Part shown: piece after piece, positions 24,107 through 35,881 of the stretch
Numbering within the stretch: the first letter of the stretch is position 1
Layout of the letters: every line of letters starts with the position of its first letter
Source of the DNA: Adiantum capillus-veneris
Lineage: Eukaryota; Streptophyta; Polypodiopsida; Polypodiales; Pteridaceae
Assembly: GCA_014529385.2 (NCBI GenBank)
Contig: CM043942.1
Location: 37,298,969 to 37,362,968, forward strand
Direction: 5' to 3'
DNA length: 64,000 nucleotides
Position numbers and translations under genes: made by a program
The notes under the pieces: generated by a model
Told to the model about the DNA's origin: nothing
The model's database searches: none
Seen by the model: only the letters and a program-made list of their open reading frames with translations

Positions 24107-25214
24107 GGCTGCAAACTAAAGATAATATGGCGATAAACATTGGTAATTCTGGGAAAAATTTGGCAAAGTTTCCCCAAAAAAACTAACAGAATATCAATCC
24201 AAAACTATCACAAGAGATCAGTAACGCATCAAAAGTAATGCTCTCAAAGCATAAGACGGGCGCATCAACCACTAATTGTGCATAAAAAGTCAAAAGCTGA
24301 CGCAAGACTGCCAACACGGCGTCAAATGCACCTAGCCCTCTCTATACATGTCCTCTGGCAAGGCCACAAAAAAGGGGTACTCCAACAACCTGTATCACCG
24401 AAAGGATCTCAACATTCGAGAATCCCCCAGCTCAAGAAAACCTCACGCTATCGACCCTCACAAAAGGTTATGCAGACAAGAAACTAGCCTAGTCTCAGAA
24501 AGGGCCTCCGAACCGAGTCTCAAAAACGGTCAGGATTTCCAGAAACAAGCCAAATCGGCTCCACAAAAGGTACATATGGCAGTTTCCGCAACTCAACGTA
24601 CATCCACTGTCAACAATACTGCAAGGTGCAGTATACGCGCTCAAACAGGAGCCAAAGAAAATGTGCAAGCAGTAAACAAATCCCTGTGGGGAGTAAAACC
24701 GCTCTCAACAGAGCTTAAGCACTATCAAAAGTGCCAAAAACAATGCATATGCGCATCAAGTACTCCCACTGAAATCTGTGCTGATGCAAAACACTGCAAC
24801 TTGTAAGAAACCTGGATATCCTGTATGTATGCAAGAACCTGTGAGGAGATGGATGCCTAAAACTCCCGAGACAATGTCGATGCCGAAAAGTGCTCCTAAT
24901 CATCCCATAAACACCGTCTCAATAACACATAATAGCCATAAAACAGCTATATACAATCCCAAAATAGTCTCTGAACAACTTGCACCTGTGTCCTGTATCT
25001 GTAGCAAAAGTGGAGTTGAAAAATACAACTCCTGAAGCGTAGCTCGGATGAAGCTTTTGATTGCATGAACAGCTTCGAAAGGGGGGTAAAACCCCAAGAC
25101 GCCTGGCGGAAAGGCTCTCGGAACGTTGAATTTGCTGATGCCAAAATCGAAAACCTGTTTGCACTTTTGAAAGTGCACACACGTGCGGACGCAAAAATGG
25201 CAAGCACAAACCCT
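24107..25214. other. TE-D untranslated leader
   Basis: About 1.1 kb between primer site and gag. Frames on either strand look random and no conserved motif is seen. Confidence 0.5.
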
Positions 25215-25226
25215 GCTCTGATACCA
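25215..25226 (-). promoter_or_regulatory. Primer binding site of TE-D (tRNA-Met)
   Basis: The minus strand has a perfect TGGTATCAGAGC two bases after the LTR end CTTCA, the standard initiator-tRNA-Met primer site of plant copia elements. Confidence 0.9.
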
Positions 25227-25228
25227 GT

Positions 25229-25268
25229 TGAAGGTGCCGCGAGAAGCATGTGTGAGTGCAAGTGTGAG

Positions 25269-25357
<89 letters not shown>

Positions 25358-25499
25358 TTTGGGTGGAGCGCATAGCAACGTTATCCTGTTGCAGCTCCTT
25401 ATTCTGTTGTATATTTAAGAATAAGTGTATAATATGGTTAAGTTAATAGATGGGTTAGTAGTAAGTGGGATGTCCGGCCAGTTGGCTTGAAACCCAACA
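25229..25499 (-). mobile_element. 5' LTR of TE-D with (GA)n tract
   Basis: On the minus strand it starts TGTTGGGTTTCAAGCC and ends CTTCA. It has a TATA-like TTAAATATAC at about 25406-25420, and about 55 bases downstream a 79-bp pure (CT)n tract (25274-25352, GA on the plus strand), which would lie in the 5' leader of the transcript. It interrupts the RT of TE-E at 25500. Confidence 0.85.
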
Positions 25500-25952
25500 T
25501 TGCCCTCCCTGCAAATGCCTCTGCAAACTCATCCACAAATCAGTCTCGTACCTACATTTCTAATTGTCACCTTATTCACTCGTTTCATATCTTGGATGAA
25601 GTGTAGAGCACCATTCTTCTTCGGAACTGTGAACCAACTGTTTGAGTATGGAGCACAAGAAGGCTCCAAAATCCCCATTTTGATATTTTCATTCAATAGC
25701 TCTATTAACTTGGCGAGACCCTTTTTCTTTTTGTACCATTGCAATCCCGCTTTACAATGGTACTTGGCCAAAATCCATCATTTCCCTATGGTCATGAAAC
25801 TCTTTGCTCACCTTTGGTAGAGGATGATCTATGAGGTTGTCAAGATTTCTTTCATGGTTTACACAAACTGTGAGAAATTGATTAGCACGTTTACCATCTT
25901 TGCCTCGTATCCTGGCATAAGTTGAACCATCATCCGTTACCTTTGTTTTCAT
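25500..25952 (-). pseudogene. TE-E reverse transcriptase, cut by TE-D
   Basis: The minus-strand frame has CVNHERNLDNLIDH, then QWYKKKKGLAKLIELL, GILEPSCAPYSNSWFTVPKK and FIQDMKRVNKVTIRNVGT. These match the N-terminal RT of a plant gypsy group. The frame runs to the TE-D LTR at 25499, where the RT palm should continue. The remainder is not found in the window. Confidence 0.75.
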
Positions 25953-26684
25953 TCAAACCCCCACAATGTAGGGTTGCCCAAGGATAAGATGATATGAAGA
26001 TGTGTCTTGTATAAAGAAGTTTTGCTCAACCTTTACATCACCTATTGTCACCTTTACACTTGGACATGCTACATACAATTCACCTAATGGATTGTTTGCC
26101 ACTCTGACCATCCAACCTGTTCTGTGTCCATTGGCCGTTTTCATTTGTTGTAAAGACTTTATGACACTGTATTTATTTCAGAACCATGATCAATTAAGGC
26201 AAGAAATGGTTCTTCAAGATCACCTACCTTGGTCAATGTCTCCGTAGTAGCTCGTGCCCAACGGCTTCTAGAATAGTGGCTCCTAGGAATACTTTGAGAT
26301 TCTTCCCTATCATCAGCAAATTTCATTTGCCTTACATTCCAAGAAGACTGGTAGCATCCCACCATAGCTCCATCACCTTATTTAGCATGCATATGTACTC
26401 CTTGTGTCTTCACAATATCACCTTCATCTTGTGGGCGAATAGGCTCTCTAAGTTTGCTTCTTTCTCTTGATGATGTCGATAATTTCTTTATGCAATTCAC
26501 GCTTGGCTATGCCAAGCACCTCCCCCAAAGTAACCTCAACCTTGCTATTCAAAATCCTCTCCTCTAGAACTTTCCTAAAGTCCGTAGCAAGCTCAATGTA
26601 GAATTGTAGTTTGTAAGCTGGTCCTTTTGGCTTACCTTTTGTTGGCTCCTTTTTCTTCCCTGTTGTAGATTCCTCCACGGTCAC
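25953..26684 (-). pseudogene. TE-E protease and preceding linker
   Basis: The 26365-26159 frame ends with LALIDHGSEINTVS, an aspartic protease active site in which the usual DSGSE reads DHGSE. The 26144-25953 frame continues with VTIGDVKVEQNFFIQD and LILGQPYIVGV, the second protease motif. The 26684-26448 frame is a Lys/Glu-rich linker. Stops at 26159 and 25953 separate the pieces. Confidence 0.7.
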
Positions 26685-27960
26685 TTCTGATGAAGGTGCC
26701 TCCTATGTTGGTGGTGCTCGCAAAGGTGTTGCATCATTCCTCCCTCCACTTCTTGTAGCTCTTTTTGAAGGCCCTTCATCACCATTTTCATGCCTACGCT
26801 TTTCTTCTACAATGGCTTCATGGCTTTGGCAATTTGTAATGTAGGCATGGACCGAGATTCAATCCACTGGATCACTCCAGCCTATTTCTAAACGTATGCA
26901 ATCACCTGCTTCATGTAGAATCTCTTTTGTAAGCTTTCCCTTTCTAGCTAATTGCATGACATTTGGCCAAAGTCGACCATGATGGTCACTCACCTCTTCA
27001 TCACTAAGATGCTCAATTTTTACTCCATAAGTAGCTACCTCAACTGAATAGGTGGCATGGTTAGTTGCCATATCTTCAACTAAGGTTTGCATTCCCCCCT
27101 TCCCAAAGTTAGTTCTCAAGGGTAGACCTGTCTCTCTTAAGTGGATTTTATCATCCTTAAAAAAGACAACATCTTTTGTCACAGCATCACTAAAACTATC
27201 ACAATACCTTCTTACATGGTCTGTACTATCACACCAGATACATCTATTAACAAAACCTTCTTTGGGCTCTTGTCTTTTCCTAGGAAGTGGCCCTGATGGT
27301 TGGCCTTTTTCTTCAATCTTTGCAAGCTTCACCTTCAAGTCTAGCATAGACGCTTCAAACTTAGGAGCTATAAAAGTAGGCTTTACCATTTTGTCAGAAG
27401 TTGAGGTGGAAGGACTTGTAGTATTTACTACTATCTTGTCCCTTATTCTTTGCCGTTGGCAAGCAGTGAGACAACACCTTCAACCTTATTCCAGTCGGCG
27501 GTCTTTAGTCCTTACTCAGTATCTTTATCTTCAAGAAGAAGCTCCAAATTTTCTTGAAACTCTTTACCTGCATTTTGTAAGAAAATATATGTCTTCTCTG
27601 CACCTAGTGTGGCCTTTTTTGTCCTTGTGAGTTGTGCATAGCACCACTCAAATTCCCTAAGTAGCTCTATTATTGATAGTTCTTGCTTTGGCTTGACTAC
27701 CCATACTAAGAATGTCCTTTTGGTCACTCTCTCAGGGTCCTCCATGAAATATTCTTCCTTTAAAGCTACTTTGAGTTCTTCCCAGTTTCTCGCATGCCCA
27801 TATTTAATTGCCCTAACATGTTCCCTAATTTTTGGAGCAAAAACTAGCTCAAATCTTTGAATCATCTCACCTTCTGACACGCGATACAGCTCTATCGGGC
27901 CTTTGGCTGTGAGAGTTTGTGAGAGAACTCCAAAAACTATATGAAGGAGTTATACCATAG
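26685..27960 (-). pseudogene. TE-E gag with zinc knuckle
   Basis: The 27880-27512 frame has a gag capsid pattern (RFELVFAPKIREHVRAIK, NWEELKVALKEEY, ELLREFEWCYAQL). The 27389-26859 frame carries CIWCDSTDHVRRYC, a CCHC zinc knuckle, then a domain with VATYGVKIEHLSDEE. It would form the particle. Internal stops and a shift near 27510 separate the pieces. The true start lies upstream of 27880 and is not clear. Confidence 0.7.
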
Positions 27961-28073
27961 ATGCCATGAAGTCTAGGGTTTGAAAGGAGTGCAATCAAAG
28001 AAGCCCTACTCTTTCTCTCTTGCACTCACACACACAAAGAAAGAACACAAAAGAGAATATCAAAACAACATAA

Positions 28074-28276
28074 AGATGAAAACATCGAGGCTATGGTCAT
28101 ATCGTATCATGGGTAATATGAAAGGTTTAATAGATGAGTTAATGCCGTTCAATCTTTACAGACCAAACATGCCACGAATTGTTCTTTGGAATTGTAATTT
28201 TGTGCTTACTATAATATATATGTTTTGTCTAGTGATTGGGATTAATTGTGTGTACAAATCCTCTTGGATCATAGCA
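28074..28276 (-). pseudogene. Conserved ~68-codon frame in the TE-E leader
   Basis: On the minus strand, upstream of gag, the frame starts MIQEDLY and ends HSLDVFIF with one stop in the middle. Its sequence aligns end to end with the leader frame of TE-G at 41056-41268 (shared DLY, STKL, FQ, PFILP, IRYD, LDVFIF). Differences concentrate at third codon positions. The opposite strand is also open (a Leu/Ile-rich peptide), and because third positions coincide on both strands the coding strand is not proven. Function unknown. Confidence 0.5.
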
Positions 28277-28459
28277 AGATAACTACACTTATGTCAAAAG
28301 AAAAGTTATAATCTATAAGGAGTAGTATCATGGGATCCGATGAAAGAAGTATTTCATTGAGCCTTTTGAGCCAAAGAGAAACACTATACGTTGTTGAAAG
28401 TATATTTTACGGCTAATCCATATGTTGATTGCAATAGATCCCACAGAGTGGAAGCGATA

Positions 28460-29550
28460 GAAATTCCCATCATGTGGATTATTCATCTAGGATAACTCTA
28501 GTATGTGCAAAATCTAAATATGAGAGAAGTGAAGAGAAGAGAAGTTTCCCTCCCAAGCCCTATTCCTATCTGTAGGCAATAAGAATACTTCGGGGAGAGA
28601 TGTACCTGTTGCGGGGAGAGATGTACCTTGTGCACTAGTATTTCTTCACAACAAGGTTGTTGATAGAGTGTTGTTGCTTGAATGCCTTCAAGAGAAAAAA
28701 TTAGGACACAAGAGAGATGGAGATAGGAGTAGAGGTAGAAGTAGTAGAAGGCATGGAGGTATAAATTCGGCTTGGAGATGAAAATTAAACAAATCAACAA
28801 AATAACAAAGCAATAAAACACCTTACTTATCAACTCTTTCGACAGTATTTGCCAATTTGATGAAGATGGCAAGAGATAGAAGACTTCAGTCTTGATTGAC
28901 TAGAGTTGATGTTTACAAGGATGCTTTGAAGTTTAGCTAGCCTTCCTCAAAGGCAAGTGTGGGGCTAAAGGCTAATTTGGCATGAATCCTCTCACTCCCT
29001 CTTCAATGGTTTCAAGGAAGAAGAGGTCCCCTTTTATAGATGAAGGGAACCCCCAAGGGTTACAGAAGAAAGATAAGAGCTAGTGTGAACAGGAATTGGC
29101 AAAGTTTGAAATGAGTTGTCTTGCATGATGTGGGCAGACTGGGGTCCACCATTTTGATCATATCTCCTCAATCGTGGCTCCAAATAAAGAAATAAAAATA
29201 GGGGCAGCAAATTTAGCTCATGAGCTACGACTCCCATTTTATATGCTTTTTCAATTTGGATTGGAACCTTGCGTTAAAAATCACCAAAATAAGATATCTT
29301 TCTGGCAGCAAAAATCTTCTTGTGTTCCCCTTAGCTTAGACTTCCACTTGATTCCAATGGACACCTCATGCAATATGAAAGCATGACATTGCTCCTTGAT
29401 AAAGGTTTGTAAGAATCCTCTTAATAATGCAGTAAAATGAGTGCATCTTTGAAAATCATGCAAGCTAGTGTCCAACTAGGATTTGATTCCTTCCTAGTAG
29501 CTATTAAAGAGAAATATATGAACAATACATAGAATATATATATATATATT
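28460..29550 (-). mobile_element. Probable 5' LTR of TE-E (ends approximate)
   Basis: The segment resembles the TE-G LTR in order and content: CACCATTTTGATCATATCTCCT (29141 on) against the CGCCATTTTGGCCATATCTCCT of TE-G, then a 'cuttings' of similar T-rich text. A minus-strand TATA box CTATAAAAGGGG lies at about 29027-29038. A 21-bp direct duplication (CGGGGAGAGATGTACC) is at 28590-28630. Exact ends and primer site were not found. Confidence 0.45.
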
Positions 29551-30600
29551 GAAAGTTACCTAGATATATGATCTAGCTGGGGTGCAAGATGATAATGAGA
29601 TAGTAGAAAGAAAGAACCAATGCTTTTTGTCCCAAGTTAAAGAGGTGGAGGTATTGATGCTTTTCCCATAGTAGTTTTTAACAAAAAAGTAAGAATATGT
29701 TACCCTTGAGATAAATAATAGGATGAGATAGAAATCTTATTATTATACTTAGATCTACATATGTACATTATAGGAAATATACTTATGTATCTAAAAAGTT
29801 GCAAAATAAATCTTGTAGCATTCGTTCCTACTATGTACGTGTCACAACACAATAGTGTAGGAGGCCAACATGGGAAGATGATGTTGAGGGGATATTGGGA
29901 GGAGCGTCAGATGCTCCCCCTACGCTGCTATGGTGTTGAATCAAAGACATACCAGAGAAGAGACAAAGTTCTCTCTCTCCCTTCTATTTTGCCGATGCCG
30001 AGAAGGGAATGCCAAAACTCCGTTCTTGAGCCACCAAAAGTGTTATGTGTGTGTGTGTGTGTGTGTAGGTTATAAAAGACCAAGGCTCTTCAAGTAGGCA
30101 GCATATAGAAAAAAGAATATCATTATTTCGTTGATGAGAAGAAAAAGCTTTAAATATTGATCATGATACTCAGGCATGCCATCAAAAAGCCATAGAGAAA
30201 TCACTTTGCAGAAGCATTTAGGGTAAGGGTTTCCTCTATACCTGTCACCATCACAGCCAACAAATGAAAAGTATGTCAATCAGTGAAAGACATGTGTCAC
30301 AAAAGAAGCCCACATGTTATAGATGTCCCAAAAATACCATGCAAATTAAAATCCTTATAGTAGGAAGTTGGCACCTGAGTAGTGTTCTCCATGGCTATTG
30401 GGTTATGTTGAATGTAGGAAAAAGGACCCAATAGCTTCTCTGCGAAGCCAAGAGTATTGCTATCATGCACGAGCACCTATAGGTTAGGATCCAAAAGGCT
30501 ATGCGGGTTGTGAGCCCTTGACTTTTATAAAGGTGCTAATAATATCTAAGATACTTCAAAGGCTTATCTTCCACATATGCATTGATCAATTAAGGGTGGT
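29551..30600. other. Unassigned spacer with (TG)n tract
   Basis: A (TG)n run lies at 30046-30066. A minus-strand frame at 30279-30070 (VGCDGDRYRGNPYPKC) looks protein-like but matches no family I know. No LTR end for TE-F is visible, so its 5' part is lost. Confidence 0.3.
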
Positions 30601-31690
30601 TTCACCAAAGGCCACAAATCTAACAAAGAGAGATGTCTTTAGTGTCTTTCAAAATTTCTTAGCATTGGTAGAGAACCAATCGGGTAGAAAGCTTAAAGCT
30701 TTGCGCAGTGACAATGGATGCGAGTACATCTCCTCCGAGTTCAAGGACTTTTGCAGTAAACGAGGCATTAGAAGACAATTTACCAGGCCTTACACACCCG
30801 CCCAAAACGGTGTAGCTGAGAGAATGAATAGAAGCATTCAGGAACGGGTCACTTCTATGTTGTCTATGGCCAACTTACCTCACTAATTTTGGGGAGAAGC
30901 TGTTACAACAATTGCTTGTTTGATCAATCGATCACCTAGTACACCACTAAAGTACGAGGTTTGACACGAGATGTGGACAGGTAAAGAGCCCAATTATGAC
31001 AGGTTACGTGTATTTGGGTGTGAGGCGTTCTCACATGTGTCAAAAGAGCTTAGAAAAAAGTTGGACCCCAAATCACAGAAGTGCATCTTCATTGGATATG
31101 GTGTAGACGTGGTCAACAAGTTTCTGGAAAATCCATGCAAAAAGCATTCGGAAGCAATGAAGCACATCTTGCGATACATCAAGGGTTGAGCTAGCAAGTG
31201 ATTACGCTTTGGGAACAGTGATGCATCCATAGTTGGATACACTGATTCGAATTATGTGGGTTATGTGGACACTAGGCGATCCACATCTGGTTATGTTTTC
31301 TTGTTTGCTAGAGCGACATTTTCTTGGAGATGATGTATCCAAAATTGCACTTTATCTTCCACCACTGAGGCAAAGTATGTTGCAGTTTCCAGTTCTAGTA
31401 AGAAAGCTGTGTGGTTATCTTGTCTAGTGGGAGACCTTGGTATACACCAGACTCCAGTGCTACGTTGTGACAGTTAGAGTGCGATTGCGTTAGCAAAGAA
31501 CCCCATGTTTCACTCCAAGTCGAAACACATAGAGGTCAGGTATCATTTGGTACGGGATATTTTAGCTAGAAAACGCATTGAGTAGTCAACGTTCACACGG
31601 ATGAAAACCCAGCGGATGCTCTTACGAAGAGCTTAGCTTATAAGAGGTTCGCACATTGCATAGAGACGATGGGCGTAGGGTGAAGCTACA
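30601..31690 (+). pseudogene. TE-F copia integrase fused to RNase H, RT deleted
   Basis: Integrase motifs LRSDNGCEY and NGVAERMN are intact to TAA 30883, continuing past it to FWGEAV and INRSPSTPL. The frame 30971-31189 reads RVFGCEAFSHV and FIGYGVD, then passes without a break at about 31109 into NPCKKHSEAMKHILRYIKG, the start of the RNase H region. The whole RT is therefore missing. RNase H continues with YTDSNYVGYVDTRRSTSGY and SKSKHIEVRYH to about 31600, broken by stops. The 5' part of the element is absent. Confidence 0.85.
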
Positions 31691-31777
31691 ATCATGCTTC
31701 ACGTTTCGTACATTTGTATATAATAGCCCCTACATTCTTTAGTCACTTGGGCCACGTTGGCCTTCCAAGTGGGAGAT

Positions 31778-32110
31778 TGTTAGTTTTCATGCCCCATGGT
31801 CGGCGGGTGCCCGCACATCTTTACTCTATTCTTTGGTTATAATGACAATAAGGAGATAGAGAGAAATACTCTCTAGAGCTCCATCAAAAACAACTTGTGT
31901 GTTCTTCTCACTTCCCTTCTCTCCTTCCCTCTCTTGCACGTGCACGACGCTTCCATCACTCTGGATTGGAATTTGGTCGATTGGATGCGATGAAGTGGAA
32001 CAGGAGATCTTGGGCACTCTTGGGTGCAATTTGATCACACTCACCGAGTGGCGGGTTGGGTGATCATGGCATGCCATGTGTACGATCCAAGGTTTGATAT
32101 TTTAGCAACA
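31778..32110 (+). mobile_element. 3' LTR of TE-F
   Basis: It begins TGTTAG right after CAAGTGGGAGAT, the typical copia polypurine tract, and ends CAACA with inverted TGTT/AACA ends (333 bp). The 3' end is inferred from those ends, as there is no second copy. Confidence 0.7.
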
Positions 32111-32199
32111 TATTTTTCAAGTTTGACATATCTTAAGAAATGACTATTAATATGTACACTAATATGAATGTCTTATGTTATAGCATGCAAGACCTCTTC

Positions 32200-32700
32200 A
32201 CTATTTCAATTTACGAGATGAAGGAGGAGGACATGGACACACAAATCTTTTGTTGACAGTGCAATAAATGAAGTTATGGAGGGGCATGGATGTGAGAAAG
32301 CAGATTTCCATGGATTCATGGCCAACGAAGCTAAAAGATACCTATGCACAAAATATACAATTTACACCTTTATACAATTTTCAATATACATCAGAGTTGC
32401 GGAAGCATTTGCATAGAGGAGGAGCTCTCAGTGCCCAACCAAGCATGGAGTTTACGCCATGATCCAGACTGCATTAAGAGGCACCTAGTGACTAATGCTA
32501 CCTCTGAATGGGTGTTATGAATGAAAGCGTACTCAAGAAAATTATAACATTGTGGAGGGTGAATATATGTGTACATCACATTGTGGAAAGAGAGAGAGAG
32601 AGAGAGAGATAACATAGTGGAGGGTGAAATAGAGTGCACAGAGACGTGAGAGAATGACAACAAGAATCTTTAAATGCCCCATCTAAATGAAATACGCAAC
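32200..32700 (+). pseudogene. Left part of a SWIM/MULE-like gene remnant
   Basis: The plus strand reads VDSAINEVMEGHGCEKADFH for about 50 codons from 32253. After a frame change it reads ELSVPNQAWSLRHDPDC and KRHLVTNATSEWVL. It then decays around a (GA)n run at 32588-32609. The style matches transposase-derived SWIM proteins, and the likely continuation lies at 53663-55320 beyond the TE-H block. The family call depends on the right part. Confidence 0.4.
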
Positions 32701-34361
32701 CATGTATTAATGCAATGACAAAATCTGGGTATACCATAACATCAAAAGTTTATGACAAAATAACTAGTAGAGCAGCTAGGGATCAACCGGTCCACCCATC
32801 CACATCCGCTCTACTACGGATAGAGAGAATTTCACTTCGTCGAGAGAGAGCCAGAACACCTCCAACCTACCTGAGCTATACATAAGCTGAGGTCGCTTCG
32901 CCTCCCTCCATGAACCCGAGCTCTGAAAGGATCCCAAGTACCAGTGGGTGGTAGGGTATCAACACCAACCATACCACTTTAGGCACCATGCCTCTTCGAT
33001 GCCCAACACCGGGTGTTTAGGCAAAGCCAAGACAAAATCCTCGACGCGTTAGCCGTGTAGATGATTCAATCCCCGACGCGCTAACTGTGTAGATGAGCCT
33101 TACAAAAGAAGAAGACCTAGGCAACACCCCCGATCCAGCAAAGCCCCAGGTCAACGACCCTTTAGTCTAAGGCTAAGCGGCGATGTAGGTGATCCTAGTC
33201 TTGTAGTGACGCTACCATAAGAAACATAACACATGAGTCCAATCACAATAGCACTTCCCATATGCACAAACAATCTTTTCCAAGCAGTTAGATTGTACAG
33301 AGTCTCTACCCTTACACGCCTATCATTAACCATCTAGATCACTTTATGATCCAATCCCAAAAACCATAAACCATAATCCAATCATATCACATGGGTGAGC
33401 ACTCCACCCAACTTGGGTGAGGCACGACCAATCCTGCATAACCACTTTAGAACATAACATGGCTGCAAAAATTTCGGCAGCATAAACATATCCATAAAAA
33501 AACCATGAGCCACACCTACTTCCACCATAAAATCACAACCATAATCCATGAGGGAATCTCAACCCTTAACCACCAATCATAATCACACTGAACCAACTCC
33601 CACACTTGGAGTTTGACATAACTCCTGCAATCAATTGGAGTCCATACACATGTGACTCTTAAGACCTGATTCTTTCATGCATAAAAGGAGTTCGACCAGC
33701 AACTAATCATGATATAAAAATCAAATTTTGACAACATCCAACCATGCAAAGTTGATGCATCACACAGGAACTTTACCTCCCTAGCACATACAGCTAGTTT
33801 TTGACCTAGAGAGGTGGAAAGCAACCATAACCATGCATATGAGGCATCCATATCAATTCATAAGTTTCCATACATCATATGATAGCATTCCATCACCATA
33901 AAAATGATACAAAACAACTCTGACCTTTAGGTCAACCATCAACCATAGCTTCACACATATGCAAAAACAACTTTTTGGCATTTTTGAGAGCATGCAAAAC
34001 AAGCACATGAAAGTATTTGACCTCAAACTAATGCATCAAGATCATATCCATAATATAGAATAGCACTCTATCACATCACTTCACCCATATGGTACTCTCA
34101 CAACAAACAGTAACCCAAAAAGGAAGCCACTTTAATCATATCTCCTTATGCGGTTCGGGATGTGTAATCATATACCCTCACATAAGTTTATGGGCATCTA
34201 ATAGTTGAGATCAACTCACCAAAACAAACCATAACTCATACATAAATGACTCGGTTAACTCACAACGTCATATGGTACCCCCCCTACAAGTGTAGGTAAA
34301 ACCGGTTATGGAATGATTAATAACTCGCATTCTCGAGGTGATAACGAAGACCTAAATACGT

Positions 34362-34475
34362 TGACGAAGGAAATTTGGAATGGCGGCCTCTACACCAAAA
34401 CAAACTCCATTACGCCACAAGGGAAATGAGATGAGGGCACCACCTAGTCTTGGAAGCGTGGACTAGGACCGCTAC

Positions 34476-34541
<66 letters not shown>

Positions 34542-35840
34542 ATCACTATGAATGAAGCATTAATCTCAATGTGTGTACAAGGAATGGATAACTTCAAGCA
34601 CTCCCAACACAAATAGCATGTAAATTACTAAACAACAACTCAAGATTTAGCCAAAATCACATCAAGCACTCTCACACACACATAAAAGATCTCTCTAAAT
34701 TAACATAAGTAAGAGGAGGGGAGGTTACTAGCACAAAACAATTTGCACTCTAGAATGTGCAAAGAATAGAGTGAATGAATGAGCTTTATAGGCTCATGAT
34801 GAGTGATACAAAGACTCAATGAGGCTGAGGGAGGCTTGAAATTACAAAGGGGGGGGGCCTCTTTATATAGGCAAGAGAGTGATTAGGAGTGAGGTGAAGA
34901 TCTAAGTGCGATTTGTACAAATGAAGCTTGATTAGGGACATTCCACCAATGAAGAAGCTCCTTCCAAGTGATTTGTTGACCTATTTGCAACTAATTGGCT
35001 CCATCATCACTTGTGTTGTCTTCACTCCTTCCTCCATAGCTTGAGTCCAAGAGCTTCCTTATTTTAAAATGTAAAGAATCTACATAAAATCAAAGCATAT
35101 CTAGTAATAATAGAAAGGGGTTGAATGAAAACTTATGAATTACAACAAGATTAAGCATGATTTGAGAGGTGATTAGAAGAGGAATTTGTGATGGTTTTAT
35201 GAGTTTGAGAGAGAGGAGGAAGAAGGGGAGGGTGAGAAGACTAATGGTTGATTTTTAGAGAAGGACTCAATGTGGAAAAGTAAGGGTGTGTGTGTAAAGG
35301 TAGAGGGGGTGGTCTCCACCACATTTGAAAAAATTGGCGTCCGCCATTTTGGCCATATCTCCTAGACCGTAGATGCAAAATTTATAAAAAAAATATGGTC
35401 AGAATCTCCAGCTCATCGGCTACAACTTTGATGAAGACAACTTTTCTTGGATCGGAGTGGACGTATTTTTAAAAAATCCAGCAAAATCATGTGTCTGTTT
35501 CCCTCCTTCACCAAGTCTTCCACCTAGGTCCCATCTGTTTGAATCATCATATGGCTCCAAAGCCATGATGATATAAGCCACTCATGACCCTTGAATCATG
35601 GGTGCATGGCTCCACAAACACATCATATCTTTTCTTTTCACATTTACATATTTTCCTTTCCCTTTACCGCTAGGTTCTACCTTTCACCTCCTGTGAACTA
35701 GTCAAGGAAAAATTCCCATCAAGTCATTTTTTGAATTTTTCCAAGAGGTTGTTCTCACTCTTTCTTTTATTGAAAACCTCTAGAAGCAGGGAAAACCAAC
35801 AAAATATAGTAACCAAAAAATTTGTGATAGGCTCGGATCA
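34362..35840 (-). mobile_element. 3' LTR of TE-G
   Basis: 1479 bp, nearly identical to 42074-43554. On the minus strand it starts TGATCCGAGCC and ends TTCGTCA. The TATA box TATATAAAG is at 34861-34870, and a 59-bp (CT)n tract (34481-34539) follows about 320 bases downstream in the sense direction. The left flank ACGT (34358-34361) is repeated at 43555-43558. Confidence 0.9.
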
Positions 35841-35856
35841 TAGCCCCCCCAAACCT
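35841..35856 (-). promoter_or_regulatory. Polypurine tract of TE-G
   Basis: The minus strand reads GTTTGGGGGGGCTA directly before the LTR start. Confidence 0.7.
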
Positions 35857-35881
35857 GGCTAGAGGTATTTATGCCTCTAGC

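Noticed and set aside
25215-25226. tRNA gene fragment
   Set aside because: The match to tRNA-Met is only the 12-base primer site beside an LTR; no cloverleaf is present.
27052-27630. 192-codon plus-strand frame
   Set aside because: Antisense shadow of the TE-E gag, which has a zinc knuckle on the other strand.
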